Under the pieces are notes generated by a model. It had not been told where the DNA came from. It did not search any database and was given only the letters and a program-made list of their open reading frames with translations. This document shows positions 51,781 to 64,000 of a stretch of 64,000 bases of DNA, piece after piece. Numbering within the stretch: position 1 is the stretch's first letter; every line of letters begins with the position of its first letter. This stretch comes from Ctena decussata (lineage: Eukaryota; Mollusca; Bivalvia; Lucinida; Lucinidae): the NCBI GenBank assembly GCA_963989385.1, contig OZ022499.1, forward strand, positions 77,737,903 through 77,801,902, read 5' to 3'. The translations under genes and the position numbers were made by a program.

Positions 51781-52688
51781 GTATGTACAAGCCCCAGAGT
51801 TGTTGACATAGAGGTTTTGTGATGATTTGGTTAAATACTTCCTTATATTTCTGAAATTCTTGAATGCAATCTTTATACTGGGTCTGTTAGAGAGTTTAAT
51901 AAAGATTATCTGTGTGTCCACCAGGCTGTCCATCCATTACCAGTTACATTTTATCTTTATAGTATATTGGCTGTTATTTGGTAGTGGTGCTGGACAGGGG
52001 CACATATGAGCCCCTGCTGACTCGCAGTAGTTTGAAATGCATTTCTTTGCCGGAAGTAAATGATTTTTTTTGGAAGTTAATAGATGATGATTCTATTACC
52101 TGTGTAAAATGTAAGCTGATTATTTGCAGAATCTATTGACTGCATAAAGTTTAATTGAATTGCTGTAGATTATTTTATTTGTAAATAAAGATTGGATAAA
52201 AAATACAGTCCGGATGGTTTGATCTATAATTCTGATCTGTTTATATGAGTGCATGTGAGCTGCAGCACCACAAAACCAACCAACAATTTGGTATGTGGGC
52301 ATCCGCCAAGTCTGACCAGTGTCTTTGCTGTTGGCAAGGGGGTAGCTCACCGAAATCAAGTCATCGAACAAATAGATAGAACAACAAGCCAGCGAACACA
52401 AAACTATGAGACTGACGAGTTTCTAAGAAATCGTAAAAAGCAAGGCAATTTCATACCGTTACCATCGAACTTATCACTACAGATGGACCGAAATATGTTT
52501 TTGTGACCAGTCGTACTGGAATTTTTACAAATAGCAACATGCACAGCAAGGATCGCCATAATATGTTTTCGTGGTATGAGCGGCATAGGGTACATAGATC
52601 TACTTTATGAATAGGCTACATTATGAAATATCAGGCGGTAAATTTAAATGACAGCAGTTTAATTTCTGCTTCCAACGCCAAATAACTA
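51781..52688. other. Sequence after the last exon found; includes a family R fragment
   Basis: 52256-52358 is a truncated family R MITE (TGAGCTGCAGCACCACAAAA, then 'GGGCATCCGCCAAGTCTGAC'). 'GGGGCACATATGAGCCCCTG' at 51996 resembles ends of core-repeat elements. The ORF at 52249-52506 starts in the MITE and is not supported. Confidence 0.4.
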
Positions 52689-55600
52689 GTGTGGAGAGAT
52701 TTTATCACAAATACTGTGAAGGGTATATCAGTAAAAACTATGGAGGGTATGTATGGGGCGCCAAATTAGGTGACCCTCAAACACAGTATAGTCTTTGTTA
52801 CATATTGACCAATTATGAACCTGTTACAATGAAAATTATTACAAAAATGGGCTTCTGGTGAATAATTCGGGTGGTGTTTAGTATAACAATCATGGTGGCT
52901 TTGCGTCACAACAGGTGTGAGAGGTCTGGAAGGGTCACCAAAATGGGGTACCCTAGATTTTTTGGTATTTTTTTCATTGATCAGCACATATTCACCTATT
53001 ACACTGCAATTTTTAGACAAAATGCGCTTCCAATGCATGACTTGGGTGCTGGAAAGTATAATTAGCGAGGTGGTTTTGTGTCACAACTGGTATCAGACAT
53101 TTGAAGTGTCACCAAAATGGGGTACTAGAGATTTTCTTAATGTCACATATTAGACAATTATGAACCTGTTACAATGAAAATTATTATACAAATGGGCTTC
53201 TAATGAATAATCTGGGTGCTGTAAAGTATAACAAGCATGGTGCCTTTGCGTCACAATAAGTGTGAGAGGTCTGGAAGGGTCACCAAAAAGGGGTACCAGA
53301 GATTTTCATATTATTGGGGTCTTTTGTCACATATTCATCAATTATGAACCTGTTACAATGAAATTTATTATACAAATAGGGTTCTTATGAATAATTTGGA
53401 TGCTGTTAAGTATAATAAGCATGGTGGCTTTGCGTCACAACAGGTGTGAGAGGTCTGGGTGGGTCACCAAAATGGGATACCAGAGATTTTCCTAGTATGG
53501 GGCGTCTTTGTCTCACATTTCGACAATAATGAAACTGTTACAATAAAAATTATTACACAAATGGGCTTCTAATGAATAACTTGGGTGCTGTTAAGTATAA
53601 TAAGCATGGTGCCTTTGCGTCACAATAAGTTTGAGAGGTCTGGAGGGGTCACCAAAATAGGATACCAGAGATTTTCTTAATTTTCGGGCGTCTTTGTCTC
53701 ATATTTCGACAATTATGAACCTGTTACAATGAAAATTATTACACAAACAGGCTTCTAATGAATAGTTTGGGTGCTGTTAAGTATAATAAGCATAGTGGTT
53801 TTGCGTCACAATAAGTGTGAGAGGTCTGAAAGGGTCTCCAAAATGGGGCACCAGAGATTTTCTTAATATTGGGCGTCTTTCGTCACATATTCATCAATTA
53901 TGAACCTGTTACAATGATAATTCTTATACAAATAGGCTTCTTATGAATAATCTGGGTGCTGTAAAGTATAACAAGCATGGTGGCTTTGCGTCACAACAGA
54001 TGTAAGAAGTATGGAAGGGTCACCAAAATGGGGTACCAGAGATTTTCTTAATATTGGGTGTCTTTGTCACATATTCAACAAATCTGAACATGTTACAATG
54101 AAAATAATTACACAACTGGGCTTCATATGAATAATTTGGATGCTGTTAAGTATAATAAGCATGGTGGCTTTGCGTCACAACAGGTGTGAGAGGTCTGGAT
54201 GGGTCACCAAAATGGGATACCAGAGATTTTCCATGTATGGGGCGTCTTTGTCTCATATTTCGACAATAATGAACCTGTTACAATGAAAATTATTACACAA
54301 ATGGGCTTCTAATGAATAACTTGGGTGCTGTTAAGTATAATAAGCATGGTGCCTTTGCGTCACAATAAGTTTGAGAGGTCTGGAGGGGTCACCAAAATGG
54401 GATACCAGAGATTTTTCTTAATTTTCGGGCGTCTTTCTCTCATATTCTACAATTATGAACCTGTTACAATGAAAATTATTACATAAATGGGCTTCTAATG
54501 AATAACTCTTGTGCTGTTAAGTATAATAAGCATGGTGGTTTTGCGTCACAATAAGTGTGAGATGTCTAGAAGGGTCTCCAAAATGGAGTACCAGAGATTT
54601 TCTTAATTTTGGGCATCTTTTGTCACATATTCATCAATTATGAACCTGTTACAATGATAATTCTTATACAAATAGGCTTCTAATGAATAATCTGGGTGCT
54701 GTAAAATATAACAAGCATGGTGGCTTTGAGTCACAATAAGTGTGAGAGGTCTGGAAGGGTCACCAAAATGGGGTACCAGAGATTTTCTTAATATTGGGTG
54801 TCTTTGTCACATATTCAACAAATCTGAACATGTTACAATGAAAATAATTACACAAATGGGCTTCTTATGAATAATTTGGATGCTGTTAAGTATAATAAGC
54901 ATGGTGTTTTTGCCTCACAACAGATGTGAGGTCTGGATGGGTCACCAAAATGGGATACCAGAGATTTTCCTAGTATGGGTCGTCTTTGTCTCATATTTCG
55001 ACAATAATGAACCTGTTACAATGAAAATTATTACACAAATGGGCTTCTAATGAATAACTTGGGTGCTGTTAAGTATAATAAGCATGGTGCCTTTGCGTCA
55101 CAACAGGTGTGAGAGGTCTGGAGGATTCACCAAAATAGGATACCAGAGATTTTCTTTATTTTCGAGCGTCTTTGTCTCATATTCTACAATTATGAACCTG
55201 TTACAATGAAAATTATTACATAAATGGGCTTCTAATGAATAACTTTGGTGCTGTTAAGTATAATAAGCATGGTGGTTTTGCGTCACAATAAGTGTAGGAG
55301 GTCTGGAAGGGTCTCCAAAATGGGGTACCAGAGATTTTCTTAATATTGGGCGTCTTTTGTCACATATATTCATCAATTATGAACCTGTTACAATGACAAT
55401 TCTTATACAAAAAGGCTTCTAATGAATAATCTGGGTGCTGTTAAGTATAACAAGCATGGTGGTTTTGCGTCACAATAAGTGTGAGAGGTCTGGAAGGGTC
55501 TCCAAAATGGGGTACCAGAGATTTTCTTATTATTTTGGCGTCTTTCGTCACATATTCATCAATTATGAACCTGTTACAATGATAATTCTTATACAAATAG

Positions 55601-56451
55601 GCTTCTAATGAATAATCTGGGTACTGTAAAGTATAACAAGCATGTTGCCTTTGCGTCACAATAAGTTTGAGAGGTCTGGAGGGGTCACCAAAATAGGATA
55701 CCAGAGATTTTCTTAATTTTCGGGCGTCTTTGTCTCATAATTCGACAACTATGAACCTGTTACAATGAAAATTATTACACAAACGGGCTTCTAATGAATA
55801 GTTTGGGTGCTGTTAAGTATAATAAGCATGGTGGTTTTGCGTCACAACAGGTGTGAGAGGTCTGGATGGGTCACCAAAATGGGACACCAGAGATTTTGTT
55901 AGTATGGGGCGTCTTTGTCTCATATTTCGACAATAATGAAACTGTTACAATAAAAATTATTACACAAATGGGCTTCTAATGAATAACTGGGGTGCTGTTA
56001 AGTATAATAAGCATGGAGCCTTTGCGTCACAATAAGTTTTAGAGGTCTGGAGGGGTCACCCAAATAGGATACCAGAGATTTTCTTAATTTTCGGGCGTCT
56101 TTGTCTCATATTTCGACAATTATGAACCTGTTACAATGAAAATTATTACACAAACAGGCTTCTAATGAATAGTTTGGGTGCTGTTAAGTATAATAAGCAT
56201 GGTGGTTTTGCGTCACAATAAGTGTGAGAGGTCTGGAAGGGTCTCCAAAATGGGGTACCAGAGATTTTCTTAATTTTTGGGCGTCTTTCGTCACATATTC
56301 ATCAATTATGAACCTGTTACAATGATAATTCTTATACAAATAGGCTTCTAATGAATAATCTGGGTGCTGTAAAGTATAACAAGCATGGTAGCTTTGCGTC
56401 ATAACAAATGTAAGAAGTCTGGAAGGGTCACCAAAATGGGGTACCAGAGAT

Positions 56452-56495
56452 TTTCTTAATATTGGGTGTCTTTGCGTCACCCAATATTGCGTCTG
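56452..56495. repeat. Hairpin at a rearrangement junction in array A
   Basis: AATATTGGGTG-TCTTTGCGT-CACCCAATATT, 11-bp stem with a 9-base loop. The monomer is cut here and resumes out of register at GCGTCTGGATGGGTC, next to the start of the 1849-bp duplication. Confidence 0.7.
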
Positions 56496-59400
56496 GATGG
56501 GTCACCAAAATGGGATACCAGAGATTTTCCTAGTATGGGGCGTCTTTGTCTCATATTTCGACAATAATGAACCTGTTACAATGAAAATTATTACACAAAT
56601 GGGCTTCTAATGAATAACTTGGGTGCTGTTAAGTATAATAAGCATGGTGCCTTTGCGTCACAACAGGTGTGAGAGGTCTGGAGGGGTCACCAAAATGGGA
56701 TACCAGAGATTTTCTTAATTTTCGGGCGTCTTTGTCTCATATCTACAATTATGAACCTGTTACAATGAAAATTATTACATAAATGGGCTTCTAATGAATA
56801 ACTTTGGTGCTGTTAAGTATAATAAGCATGGTGGTTTTGCGTCACAATAAGTGTAGGAGGTCTGGAAGGGTCTCCAAAATGGGGTACCAGAGTTTTTCTT
56901 AATATTGGGCATCTTTTGTCACATATTCATCAATTATGAACCTGTGACAATGAAAATTCTTATACAAATAGGTTTCTAATGAATAATTTGGGTGCTGTAA
57001 AGTATAACAAGCATGGTGGCTTTGCATCACAATAAGTGTGAGAGGTCTGGAAGGGTCACCAAAATGGGGTACAAGAGATTTTCTTATTATTAGGGTCTTT
57101 TGTCACATATTCATCAATTATGAACCTGTTACAATGAAAATAATTACACAAATGAGCTTCCAATGAATAATTTGGGTGCTGTTGAGTATAATAAGCATGG
57201 TGGCTTTGCGTCACAACAGGTGTGAGAGGTCTGGATGGGTCACCAAAATGGGGTACCAGAGATTTTCTTAGTATGGGGCGTCTTTGTCTCATATTTCAAC
57301 AATAATGAACCTGTTACAATGAAAATAATTACACAAATGGGCTTCTAATGAATAACTTGGGTGCTGTTGAGTATAATAAGCATGGTGGTTTTGCGTCATA
57401 ATAAAAGTGAGAGGTCTGGATGGGTCGCCAAAATGGGGTAACAGAGATTTTCTTAATATTGGGAGTCTTGGTCACATATTCGACATATCTGAACATGTTA
57501 CAATGAAATTAATTACACAAATGGGCTTCTTATGAATAATTTGGATTCTGTTAAGTATAATAAGCATGGTGGCTTTGCATCACAACAGGTGTACATGTAA
57601 GAGGTCTGGAAGGGTCAACAAAATAGGATACCAGAGATTTTCTTAATTTTCAGGCGTCTTTGTCTCATATTCTACAATTATGAGCCTGTTACAATGAAAT
57701 TATTACACAAATGGGCTTCTAATGAATAACTTTGGTGCTTTTAAGTATAAAAAGCATGGTGGTTTTGCGTCACAATAAGTGTGAGAGATCTGGAAGGGTC
57801 TCCAAAATGGGGTACCAGAGATTGTCTTATTATTGGGCGTCTTTGTCACATATTGACCAATTATGAACCTGTTACAATGAAAATTATTACCCAAATAAGC
57901 TTCTAATGAATAATTTGGGTGCTGTTAAGTATAACAAGCATGGTGCCTTTGCGTCACAATAAGTGTGAGAGGTCTGGAAGGGTCAGCAAAATGAGGTACC
58001 AGATATTTTCTTATCATTGGGGTCTTTTGTCACATATTCATCAATTATGAACCTGTTACAATGAAAATTCTTATACAAATAGGCTTCTAATGAATAATCT
58101 GGGTGCTGTAAAGTATAACAAGCATGGTGGCTTTGCGTCACAAAAGGTGTGAGAGGTCTGGATGGGTCACCAAAATGGGGTACCAGAGATTTTCTTAATA
58201 TTGGGTGTCTTTGTCACATATTCAACAAATCTGAACATATTACAATGAAAATAATTACACAAATGGGCTTCTAATGAATAATTTGGATGCTGTTGAGTAT
58301 AGTAAGCATGGTGGCTCTGCGTCACAACAGGTGTGAGAGGTCTGGAAGGGTCACCAAAATGGGATACCAGAGATTTTCCTAGTATGGGGCGTCTTTGTCT
58401 CATATTTCGACAATAATGAACCTGTTACAATGAAAATTATTACACAAATGGGCTTCTAATGAATAACTTGGGTGCTGTTAAGTATAATAAGCATGGTGCC
58501 TTTGCGTCACAACAGGTGTGAGAGGTCTGGAGGGGTCACCAAAATGGGATACCAGAGATTTTCTTAATTTTCGGGCGTCTTTGTCTCATATCTACAATTA
58601 TGAACCTGTTACAATGAAAATTATTACATAAATGGGCTTCTAATGAATAACTTTGGTGCTGTTAAGTATAATAAGCATGGTGGTTTTGCGTCACAATAAG
58701 TGTAGGAGGTCTGGAAGGGTCTCCAAAATGGGGTACCAGAGTTTTTCTTAATATTGGGCATCTTTTGTCACATATTCATCAATTATGAACCTGTGACAAT
58801 GAAAATTCTTATACAAATAGGTTTCTAATGAATAATTTGGGTGCTGTAAAGTATAACAAGCATGGTGGCTTTGCATCACAATAAGTGTGAGAGGTCTGGA
58901 AGGGTCACCAAAATGGGGTACAAGAGATTTTCTTATTATTAGGGTCTTTTGTCACATATTCATCAATTATGAACCTGTTACAATGAAAATAATTACACAA
59001 ATGAGCTTCCAATGAATAATTTGGGTGCTGTTGAGTATAATAAGCATGGTGGCTTTGCGTCACAACAGGTGTGAGAGGTCTGGATGGGTCACCAAAATGG
59101 GGTACCAGAGATTTTCTTAGTATGGGGCGTCTTTGTCTCATATTTCAACAATAATGAACCTGTTACAATGAAAATAATTACACAAATGGGCTTCTAATGA
59201 ATAACTTGGGTGCTGTTGAGTATAATAAGCATGGTGGTTTTGCGTCATAATAAAAGTGAGAGGTCTGGATGGGTCGCCAAAATGGGGTAACAGAGATTTT
59301 CTTAATATTGGGAGTCTTGGTCACATATTCGACATATCTGAACATGTTACAATGAAATTAATTACACAAATGGGCTTCTTATGAATAATTTGGATTCTGT

Positions 59401-60222
59401 TAAGTATAATAAGCATGGTGGCTTTGCATCACAACAGGTGTACATGTAAGAGGTCTGGAAGGGTCAACAAAATAGGATACCAGAGATTTTCTTAATTTTC
59501 AGGCGTCTTTGTCTCATATTCTACAATTATGAGCCTGTTACAATGAAATTATTACACAAATGGGCTTCTAATGAATAACTTTGGTGCTTTTAAGTATAAA
59601 AAGCATGGTGGTTTTGCGTCACAATAAGTGTGAGAGATCTGGAAGGGTCTCCAAAATGGGGTACCAGAGATTGTCTTATTATTGGGCGTCTTTGTCACAT
59701 ATTGACCAATTATGAACCTGTTACAATGAAAATTATTACCCAAATAAGCTTCTAATGAATAATTTGGGTGCTGTTAAGTATAACAAGCATGGTGCCTTTG
59801 CGTCACAATAAGTGTGAGAGGTCTGGAAGGGTCAGCAAAATGAGGTACCAGATATTTTCTTATCATTGGGGTCTTTTGTCACATATTCATCAATTATGAA
59901 CCTGTTACAATGAAAATTCTTATACAAATAGGCTTCTAATGAATAATCTGGGTGCTGTAAAGTATAACAAGCATGGTGGCTTTGCTTCACAAAAGGTGTG
60001 AGAGGTCTGGATGGGTCACCAAAATGGGGTACCAGAGATTTTCTTAATATTGGGTGTCTTTGTCACATATTCAACAAATCTGAACATATTACAATGAAAA
60101 TAATTACACAAATGGGCTTCTAATGAATAATTTGGATGCTGTTGAGTATAGTAAGCATGGTGGCTCTGCGTCACAACAGGTGTGAGAGGTCTGGAAGGGT
60201 CACCAAAATGGGATACCAGAGA
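56490..60222. repeat. 1849-bp higher-order tandem duplication in array A
   Basis: 56490-58370 is repeated at an offset of 1849 bp (58339-60222). The identical minus-strand ORFs at 57056/58905 and 57703/59552 show the same offset. I noticed one difference (GCGTCACAAAAGG at 58136 against GCTTCACAAAAGG at 59985). The unit holds 10 monomers. Confidence 0.88.
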
Positions 60223-60287
60223 TTTTCTTAATATTGGGTGTCTTAGTCACATATTCGACAAATTTGAACATGTTACAATGAAAATAA

Positions 60288-60430
60288 TAGGAGTGTAACA
60301 ATACATCGGACTATCGATGTATTGCAATAGTAACTCGGCCGATAGTACTGCATCGATAGTAAAGTGAGACATCGATGACTATCGCGATAGTGTTTTGGAC
60401 TATCGATAGTTTGGATAGTCTCCTACATTA
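60288..60430. mobile_element. hAT-like left end abutting satellite array A
   Basis: AGGAGTGTAACAATACATCG followed by many ATCGATAGT / ACTATCG steps, similar to the ends of 50807-51281. I could not find its partner end in the window. Confidence 0.55.
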
Positions 60431-62639
60431 CAATTTTTTCAGACAATTTCTGCTTTTGCCTTCTTTCTTTAAAGCGAAAGTGAGCCGCAGACTGTTTGTA
60501 CAAACATGGCTTCCGTTAGCCGAAGTATGGCTGTATATTACGTCTGGGTTTTGCTTCCATACATCAAGAAATTTCACCTCTGGCGTCTGGCATACATTTG
60601 ATAAGTGTTACATACGGCCGTTTGATGTTGTCCCGGCATATAAAACTCCCTACTGTCTATAAAACGTTAACACGTGTCATAATTAATCTGATATACAGAG
60701 CTCCAGATAAGGGGCATTTTGCGATGTTGATGCAAAAAAATGGGTAAAACGCCTGCAATCCCAAACTAATTCCTCAAGAATAACGTTACTCCCACCGAAA
60801 AAGGAACTGACGTATCATGAAAAAAAAAAAAAAAAAAAAAAAACGGAAGATTCATTTTAGGCATAGGAGTTCTTTCAAATTCCAGAAAAATGAATTCCCT
60901 CAGCCGCCACTGATAATAGTCCAGTGCTGAAACAGGTCACAAAGATCAAAGCATTTCAATCAGCTTTTGATGTCAAAGATTTAGCCGCTAACGGCACGTG
61001 CCGAATTAAAGGTTTACTTATTAACCAATATTGATGCAATTTTGGAACAGGTGTTACGGTCTGTAAGGTAGACTCGGCTCAGCCTGCGTGTCCGCGGCGC
61101 CTGATCAGCGTACGCACACACATGTACATGTATATACGAATAATTTGAAATATGAAATTTAATCTGTTTAGCCGTGCAGTCCGGTTTTGGTACAGTATTT
61201 TCGCATGAAGCTATTCCGCCGAATACCGCTGGACAGACGAATTATATAATAATAAGAAGACAGTCATTTTATACGTATTTTCTGATCAGGCTGCGCAGAT
61301 ATTATTTCTGACTCGCTCCCTACTTTTTTTTGTCAAACCCTCTAACGATGTTCCCCAGGAGGCTCAGCTTAACGAATTCGTGGCTGCACACTCTAGGTAC
61401 TGAGTCTGTCTGTCCGTCCCATAGTATTCGAATTCGCAATATGTGCACCACTCGGTCCAGCTGCGAATGTCTGAATCGTAACACACAAGATAATCAAAAA
61501 TTGTTTCTGCTGGCCCGCGAATGTACGGTTATCTTTCTGAAACAATTTTTTTTTTGACGAGGCAGCGTACATGTTTTCCCGTTTCAAGATTTACGATGCT
61601 CACACATTACCACATGGTTATCAGGCAGACGATCTGCGCATGGCGTAATCAACCGGCCAGTTGCGTCTATATGCTATTTGTATATACTTTATTCCGCGTT
61701 CACACTGCGCAGACGTTTTCCGGTATCATGTTCAACGCTTTTCGAGTATACATAATGTGCATTCCCCGATAAGGCTGCGCTGACGTAATACGGTAGCAAG
61801 AGCTAAGCTAGTCGCATGTACACTCAGCTTCTTGCTCCATCAGACTACTGAGACTTGGCAGCGTTTCCCGCTGATGGCTGATCGGAATTTTTTTTTCTAT
61901 CTTACTTAATTTCAACAGTGCGAAAATAATGCATTCTGATCAGGTCTACGGCGGCGTTGATGTGCAATAACCTGCTCGTTTATGGGTCAGACATTGTAGA
62001 GATCAAAAGAGCTGCTATAAATTGACTATAACTGTCACGTGCAGTGTATCCATGAGACGGGTATTAAAAGGTACCTGGTTGCATACACCGATAAATCAAA
62101 TCAGCCTGCGCAAACCGGTCTTTCCTGTTCACATCTAACAGTAATCATGAGCTCTGTACCTAGCGACAACTAAATATATTCAGTAAATTAAAGCCCTCAC
62201 ACGCTCCATTAACAATGCGGCTCATTTCTCCAAGCGGTAATGGACGGGGTGAGTTTACCGTTAATAAGCAACCGCAGAAACTTGAAAATTTCCTCAGTTT
62301 TCAGAATCCTCAGGATTTATGGTTTGTACATACAAACAGAACAGAACAAAACTTTATTCATGTAGGTAAACATGTCTGGTCACACATAGGTGACATATGG
62401 TATTTATATACAAGTGGCAAGTAATATTTACAAAAAAATATTATTAACAAAAATGTTTCAGCTTCTGTCAGCTGATTGTTCACCATCTCCAGATGCACAA
62501 ACCATTCAGGGAAGGCAAAATCTGCTATAGACAGATAATGGTTCATGGCCCTGGAAAATTCAGTTGGCCATTAGAACACATTTGATCTCTTTGGCCAATC
62601 AGATGAAACTACAAATGAAAGGTCTGAAATGTAGGGTTT
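60431..62639. other. Unassigned spacer between two satellite arrays
   Basis: An A run at 60820-60843 and a possible terminal motif AGAGCTCCAGATAAGGGGCA at 60697 (like 34927 and 49986). ORFs of 60-95 aa (e.g. 60375, 61330, 61521, 62215) show no domain, signal or splice context. More GC-rich than the flanks in places (61300-61800). Confidence 0.35.
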
Positions 62640-62835
62640 TATGCATAAATGGAGGGTCTGTATGGGGCGCAAAATTAGGTACCCTCAATCACTGACAATT
62701 TCTCACCCTTACCGTAATGAAAATTCAAAATGACACCCTATTACAACAAAAACAGGGTGTCACTTTGTATTTTCATTTAGGTGAAGCAGACAAATTGTCT
62801 GCGACTGAGGTTCACCTAATTTGCTGCCCTATACA
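62640..62835. repeat. Head-to-head junction of satellite B
   Basis: 62644-62740 is a type-B half monomer in reverse (GGAGGGTCTGTATGGGGCGC, ATTAGGTACCCTCAATCAC); from 62751 the same sequence runs forward. Centre is GACACCCTATTAC..AAAACAGGGTGTC. Confidence 0.8.
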
Positions 62836-64000
62836 GGCCTTCCAGAGTATTTCTGACACGATCCAACCATACTAAAAATGTTGTCCTGTAATTGCATTTG
62901 AATCGGTTTGTAGTGAAAAGTTTTGTTGTAACAGGGTGTGATTTTGTGTTTTCTTTTAAGTAAAGCTGAGAAATTGTTTGTGTTTGAGGGTCACCTAATT
63001 TGGTGCCCCATAAAGACCCTCCACAGTATTTGTGATACGATCCCACCATATTAGTTATCTTGTCATGTAGGCAGATATTGCATTGTTATCGGTTTGTGGT
63101 GAAAAGTTTTTTTTGTAACAGGGTGCCATATTTTCTTTGAGGTGAAATTGAAAAATAGTCTGTGATTGAGGGTCACCTAATTAGGTGCCCAATACAGACC
63201 CTCCAGAGTATTTGTGACACGATCCGACCATACTTACAGTCATGTCCTGTAGGCAGACATTACATTGCCTTCGATATGAAGTGAAAAGTTTTGTTGTAAC
63301 AGGTCTTCATTTTGTATTTTCTTTTTGGTGAAATTGAGAAAGGGTCTGTGATTGAGGGTCACCTAATTTGGTGTCCCTTAGAGACCCTCAAGAATATTTG
63401 TGACACGATCCCACTATACTTATAATCTTGTCCTATAGGCAGACATTGCACTGCAATCAGTTTGTAGTGAAACGTTTTGTTGAAACAGAATGCCATTTTT
63501 ATTTTCTTTTTGGTGAAATTGAGAAATTGTCTGTGATTTAGAGTCACCTAATTTGGTGCCCCGCACAGACCCTCCAGAGTATTTGTGACACGATCCCACC
63601 ATACTAATAAACCTGTCCTGTAGAGAGATATTGCAACCGGTTTGGAGTGAAAAGTATTGTTGTATCAGGGTGCCATTTTTTATTTTCTTTCTTTTGTGAA
63701 ATTGAGAAATTGTCTGTGATTGAAGGTCACCTAATTTGGTGCCCCATAATACCCTCCAGAGTATTTGTGACACGATTCCACCATACTTAAAATCTTGTCC
63801 TGCAAGCAGAAGTTGATTTGCAATCGGTTTAAGATAAAAAGTTTTGTTGTAACAGGTCGTCATCTTGCATTTACTTTACGGTACTGGTGAGAAGTTGTCT
63901 GTGTTTGAGGGTTTCCTAATTTGGTGCCCCATTAAGACCATCCAGAGTATTTGTGACACGATTCCACAATACTAATAATCTTGTCCTGTAGGTAGACTCT
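62751..64000. repeat. ~184-bp satellite array B, continuing past the window
   Basis: CACCTAATTTGGTGCCCC at 62993, then 63175, 63360, 63545, 63728 and 63912 (period 182-185). Other landmarks: CCTCCAGAGTATTTGTGACA, CGATCCCACCATACTAATAA, 'GTGAAAAGTTTTGTTGTAACAGG'. In reverse it aligns with array A (AGTATGGTGGGATCGTGTCAC against AGCATGGTGGTTTTGCGTCAC). The 147-aa minus-strand ORF is repeat read-through. Confidence 0.9.

Larger units (their letters stand above)
52689..60287. repeat. ~185-bp satellite array A (about 40 monomers)
   Basis: Monomer landmarks GAACCTGTTACAATGA, 'GGGCTTCTAATGAATAA', 'AAGCATGGTGG.TTTGCGTCACAA', 'GGTCTGGAAGGGTCACCAAAAT' and 'ACCAGAGATTTTCTTA' repeat every 183-186 bp (e.g. 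53162, 53346, 53531, 53716). The first ~110 bp (52689-52800) are a type-B monomer that changes into type A within one unit. The last monomer stops at 60287, where a hAT-like end begins. ORFs inside, both strands, are read-through. Confidence 0.92.

Noticed and set aside
52766..60300. Minus-strand ORFs of 63-98 aa repeated across 52.7-60 kb as a gene cluster
   Set aside because: They recur with the 185-bp satellite period and shift frame with its indels.
60375..62424. Further exons of the lipid transfer protein gene in the spacer between satellites
   Set aside because: No phase-0 acceptor followed by a matching open stretch with the family's features could be found; uncertain, as short exons could be missed.
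63420..63863. 147-aa minus-strand ORF as a gene
   Set aside because: Internally repeats the 184-bp satellite B about every 61 residues; no start or splice context.

Overview
This is a 64 kb piece of AT-rich animal nuclear DNA, not bacterial or viral. One spliced gene is buried in dense repeats: palindromic MITEs, tRNA-derived SINEs, 5'-truncated LINEs, mariner and hAT relics, minisatellites and satellite DNA. Repeats with tetranucleotide-plus-core-repeat structure and the abundance of palindromic MITEs suggest a lophotrochozoan, most likely a bivalve mollusc. That assignment is an inference from repeat style and protein flavour; no marker gene fixes the species.

The only gene I can support is on the + strand, from 195 to at least 51780. 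I traced 17 coding exons, all with GT-AG borders. Their codon phases agree at every one of the 16 junctions, and together they give 690 codons without a stop. The product starts with a signal peptide and reads like the N-terminal lipid-transfer module of the large lipid transfer protein superfamily (vitellogenin / apolipophorin / microsomal triglyceride transfer protein). A beta-rich N-terminal part (exons 1-10) is followed by a HEAT-like helical part (exons 11-15) and then a beta-rich part (exons 16-17). Exon 17 ends at a donor site in phase 0, so the gene continues, but I found no further exon in the last 12 kb. I cannot say which member of the superfamily it is.

Layout: 1-362, 5' region and exon 1. 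363-13073, a 12.7 kb first intron with a 155-bp core-repeat element, a 112-bp satellite, a piggyBac-like MITE carrying a nested palindrome, a 45-bp and a 46-bp minisatellite, and several MITEs. 13074-29198, exons 2-11 with a truncated LINE carrying a 23-bp snap-back hairpin, a foldback-like element, an interleaved duplication (21538-22956), and a second truncated LINE with a 13-bp target duplication. 29199-45078, large introns 11-13 with LINE remnants, a SINE with a 13-bp target duplication, nested TIR elements, a 181-bp core-repeat element, and a mariner relic split by another transposon and ending 30 bp before exon 14. 45079-51780, exons 14-17 with MITEs, a TA-flanked TIR element and a hAT-like MITE with 8-bp target duplications. 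52689-60287, about 40 monomers of a ~185-bp satellite containing a 1.85 kb higher-order duplication. 60288-62640, mostly unassigned sequence. 62640-64000, a second array of a diverged ~184-bp satellite, starting with an inverted (head-to-head) junction and running off the window.

Most apparent ORFs are read through tandem repeats or TE relics and are not genes. All family names come from reading the sequence and general knowledge; no database search was possible.
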